Positions 5,285-7,092 of a stretch of 7,092 nucleotides of DNA are shown here, piece by piece. Each line of letters opens with the position of its first letter. Positions within the stretch are counted from its first letter, which is position 1. The notes below the pieces were generated by a model. It was not told the DNA's origin. It worked only from the letters and a program-made list of their open reading frames with translations, and ran no database searches. The position numbers and the translations under genes are program-made. Source of the stretch: Pyrolobus sp964613695. Lineage in GTDB: Archaea > Thermoproteota > Thermoprotei_A > Sulfolobales > Pyrodictiaceae. Location: NCBI GenBank assembly GCA_964613695.1, contig CAZTIR010000068.1, positions 1 through 7,092 of the forward strand, written 5' to 3'.

Positions 5285-6490
5285 GTGAGGAGGACGGCTG
5301 CAAAGAAGATACTCTTCCTCGGTGCCGGTGCCTGCACGCTAGTAGCGTTGAGGAGGTTGCACGACGAGGCTCTGCACCAGGGACTCGAGCTAGACATGAC
5401 GGTGGTTGACAAGCAGGAGTACCACTACTTCCCGGCATTCTTCCCGGACGTCGCCCTGGGGGAGGCGGAGCCCGACGATGTGAGGGCGCCTGCCAGCTAC
5501 ATGGCCGAGAGGTTTGGAGCGAGGTTCGTGAAGGACGAGGTCGTGAAGATAGACCCCGCTAATCGCAGGGTGATGCTCAAGAGCGGTAAGACGCTAGACT
5601 ACGACTATCTCTTCATATGCCTTGGTACCAGGTACGCGTGGGAGAGGTACCCGGGTCTCGCCGAGGCGGCCTACCACAACTATACCCTCGAGGGCGCCCT
5701 GGAGCTTAGGAAGGCGCTGGCAGAGTTCAAGGGCGGCGATATAGTGGTGCTCGTGCCCGAGTTCCCCCACCGTTGTCCAGGCTACCCGTTCGAGGTTCTA
5801 GGCAGGCTCGTGGAGCACGCGAGGAGGCGCGGGGTGAAGGCGAGGGTTAGGCTAGTTCACGTTGTCCCGATGCAAATGGCGTTAGAGCATCTCTTCGATC
5901 TTGCTCGAACGTGGCACGCTATACACCAGGAGATAGGCGACATAGAGTATATCATGGGTAAGAGGCTTGAGCGCGTAGACCCAGCCTCCAAGACCATCCA
6001 CTTCCAGGACGGCGAGACGATGAAATACGACCTGTTGATAGCCGCGCCGCCGCCAGACGTCCCAGAGCCCCTCAAGGACACCGACTTCGTCTGGAGCAAA
6101 GACCCGAGGTTCATAGAGACCACGTTCCCCTACTTCCGCAGCAGGAAGTATGACGACGTGTTCATACCGACCGATGGGGCGATGCCCAGCGTGAACCTCC
6201 CGTTCGCCGGCGTGCCGGTGCACTTCGCGTCGCTGGCGGCGGCTGACACGGTGCTAGCCGACATAACGGGCGTAAAGGCGTCAAAGAGCTTCCCCGACAA
6301 CCTCACGATAGTGCTCGACTTCGGCTCCACCGGCGTACTAGTGGTGTTCGACGTGAAGCCGGGGCCGGATGCAACCGCGCAAATCAAACCGTACATCGGG
6401 CTAACCCACCCGTTGATCAAGCTCATCAAGTATAGTTTCTACAAGGGCTGGATCCAGGCCCTCAAGCCTCCAGTCGAGCTTAGGAGGTGA
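5285..6490 (+). CDS. SQR-like FAD-dependent oxidoreductase (pyridine nucleotide-disulfide oxidoreductase fold)
   Basis: This 401-aa flavoprotein resembles sulfide:quinone oxidoreductase, flavocytochrome c sulfide dehydrogenase and type II NADH dehydrogenase. Seen: the N-terminal Rossmann motif FLGAGA (11-16), VVDKQEYHYFPAF (40-52), LFICLGT (109-115), HRCPGYPFE (162-170) aligning with the conserved CxxAPYE cysteine region of SQR (C164), the second FAD segment VFIPTDGA (292-299) and FAGVPVHFA (307-315). An amphipathic, basic C-terminus (LIKLIKYSFYKGW, ~377-389) suits monotopic membrane attachment. Only one of the three classical SQR redox cysteines seems present; C17 and C112 lie in FAD-binding segments and no cysteine follows C164. 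Hence sulfide oxidation is not assured. GTG 5285 is the only possible start, since an in-frame TAA lies at 5276-5278 and the FAD motif begins 10 codons in. It probably forms an operon with the following DUF1641 gene. Confidence 0.85.
   Translation: MRRTAAKKILFLGAGACTLVALRRLHDEALHQGLELDMTVVDKQEYHYFPAFFPDVALGEAEPDDVRAPASYMAERFGARFVKDEVVKIDPANRRVMLKSGKTLDYDYLFICLGTRYAWERYPGLAEAAYHNYTLEGALELRKALAEFKGGDIVVLVPEFPHRCPGYPFEVLGRLVEHARRRGVKARVRLVHVVPMQMALEHLFDLARTWHAIHQEIGDIEYIMGKRLERVDPASKTIHFQDGETMKYDLLIAAPPPDVPEPLKDTDFVWSKDPRFIETTFPYFRSRKYDDVFIPTDGAMPSVNLPFAGVPVHFASLAAADTVLADITGVKASKSFPDNLTIVLDFGSTGVLVVFDVKPGPDATAQIKPYIGLTHPLIKLIKYSFYKGWIQALKPPVELRR
6483..6490 (+). promoter_or_regulatory. strong Shine-Dalgarno for the DUF1641 gene
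   Basis: GGAGGTGA is a full match to the archaeal anti-SD complement, lies across the stop of the flavoprotein gene, and is 6 nt before GTG 6497. It fixes that start against the out-of-frame ATG at 6490. Confidence 0.85.
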
Positions 6491-6496
6491 TGCCCG

Positions 6497-6943
6497 GTGG
6501 CCGAGGAGGGGAGGATAACCTTGCAGCTGGAGGGCCTCGACGAGAGGAGCCTTGAGGCTATAATAGCGTTGGCGAAGGCGGCGGCCAAGCTAAAGGAGAG
6601 CGGCATGCTCGACATGCTCGTCACGATAGCAGAGAAGTACGAGGAGTTGTTGACGCTCACTGCGAGCGACCAGAGGGTGTACCACGCGCTAGCGCTGCTA
6701 GAGGCGATGCTAACAGGCCTCAAGAACGCCGACCCGTGGAAAGCAAAGCCAGCCGTGGAGACGCTAACATCCTGCCTCGTCAACGCCCTCGACCCAGAGG
6801 AGATGAAGAAGGCGGAGCCGGTCAAAGGCCTGATGAGCCTACTGAAGGCCCTTCGAGACCCCTACGTGGCCAAGGGCCTAGGAGTACTCATAGCGCTGGC
6901 GAGGAGCCTAGGCAGGTGTGTATCCGGGGAGAGCAAGGGTTAA
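6497..6943 (+). CDS. DUF1641 family protein, partner of the SQR-like flavoprotein
   Basis: A 148-aa, almost wholly helical, soluble protein. The C-terminal signature of DUF1641 (COG2427) is visible at residues 117-139: KALRDPYVAKGLG followed by a hydrophobic helix ending ARSLG. Earlier helices include residues 18-35 and a segment around AEKYEELLTL (45-54). It has two cysteines (C93, C141) and no known catalytic motif. DUF1641 genes are known to sit beside SQR-like or other FAD oxidoreductases and formate-dehydrogenase-type genes in archaea and bacteria, and the biochemical role is unknown. Here it starts 6 nt after the flavoprotein stop with a near-ideal ribosome binding site, implying coordinated expression. 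It may act as a subunit, assembly factor or membrane-docking partner of the flavoprotein, which is inference. The protein ends in a short polar tail (GESKG). Confidence 0.85.
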   Translation: MAEEGRITLQLEGLDERSLEAIIALAKAAAKLKESGMLDMLVTIAEKYEELLTLTASDQRVYHALALLEAMLTGLKNADPWKAKPAVETLTSCLVNALDPEEMKKAEPVKGLMSLLKALRDPYVAKGLGVLIALARSLGRCVSGESKG

Positions 6944-6977
6944 GAGCGGGCCCCCGTTGATAATCCCCTGCGATACT

Positions 6978-7092
6978 ATGCCGTTTTTGTACGGGTTGTA
7001 TTGTGGTAGGCTTCTTTTTAGGCACGAGGCTCTCAGAGGCTCTACTGTGCTCCTCCCCGTGGGCAGCTTCGAGGATCACTTCGAGGAGCCTA
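6978..7092 (+). CDS. creatininase-family protein, N-terminal fragment (3' truncated by window)
   Basis: Only the first 38 codons are visible, from ATG 6978 to the window edge, all open. Residues 25-35 read VLLPVGSFEDH, which matches the opening strand and metal-binding motif of the creatininase family (typically LPVGSxEQHGxHLP), where the E and H of ExH bind the metal pair. The residues after the histidine (FEEP) differ from the usual GxHLP. The family includes creatinine amidohydrolase and the archaeal ArfB formamide hydrolase of riboflavin/F420 synthesis; substrate cannot be assigned from this fragment. The gene starts 34 nt after the DUF1641 stop. No ribosome binding site is visible, so it may be leaderless, with GTTAAG at the DUF1641 stop as a possible TATA element. 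Confidence 0.6.
   Translation, partial: MPFLYGLYCGRLLFRHEALRGSTVLLPVGSFEDHFEEP

Noticed and set aside
5278..5411. ATG start 7 nt before the SQR-like GTG
   Set aside because: It opens a different frame of about 40 codons with no recognisable content; the FAD motif is in the GTG frame.
7011..7019. T-rich run CTTCTTTTT as a terminator for the DUF1641 operon
   Set aside because: It lies inside the start of the creatininase-like frame and is shorter than typical archaeal terminator tracts.
7026..7043. Direct repeat GAGGCTCT-CA-GAGGCTCT
   Set aside because: Short, composed of common codons in this genome and inside a coding region; likely chance.

Overview
The window looks like a piece of a hyperthermophilic crenarchaeal genome, probably Desulfurococcales or the Pyrodictium/Hyperthermus group. 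This is inferred from the GC-rich coding sequence with heavy AGG and ATA use, frequent GTG/TTG starts, tightly packed and overlapping genes, short TATA-like boxes close to start codons, and the protein families present. It holds eight protein-coding genes plus one 10-N assembly gap. I see no RNA gene, CRISPR array or mobile element.

Left part (1-1995, all + strand): the 3' end of a UPF0173-type metallo-beta-lactamase-fold hydrolase; a DHH-superfamily phosphoesterase broken by the N gap at 1211-1220 (its two halves read in different frames but are almost certainly one gene); and a small unknown protein whose TTG start overlaps the DHH stop by 4 nt.

Middle (1984-5117): a minus-strand gene of unknown function (292 aa) converges on the small gene with a 12-nt overlap of 3' ends. 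Across a 79-bp divergent promoter region lies a HemN-like radical SAM protein with an unusual CX4CX2CC cluster motif. Its 3' end overlaps by 41 nt the convergent minus-strand gene for a second, unrelated MBL-fold hydrolase with a C-terminal extension.

Right part (5118-7092): a 167-bp AT-rich intergenic region, the longest in the window, separates that MBL gene from a two-gene operon on the + strand. The operon encodes a sulfide:quinone oxidoreductase-like flavoprotein and a DUF1641 protein, 6 nt apart with a strong Shine-Dalgarno sequence at the junction. Its promoter carries two nearly identical TTTC-N4-GAAAC elements, one on each side of the TATA box, which is the best regulatory candidate here. 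The window ends in the first 38 codons of a probable creatininase-family protein.

Functional reading: the flavoprotein/DUF1641 pair suggests electron transfer to the quinone pool, possibly from sulfide or another reduced donor, although the flavoprotein keeps only one of the usual SQR redox cysteines. The other genes look like independent metabolic or nucleic-acid functions. The most unusual items are the altered radical SAM motif, the cysteine-poor SQR-like protein with its DUF1641 partner, and the twin operator-like sites in front of them.
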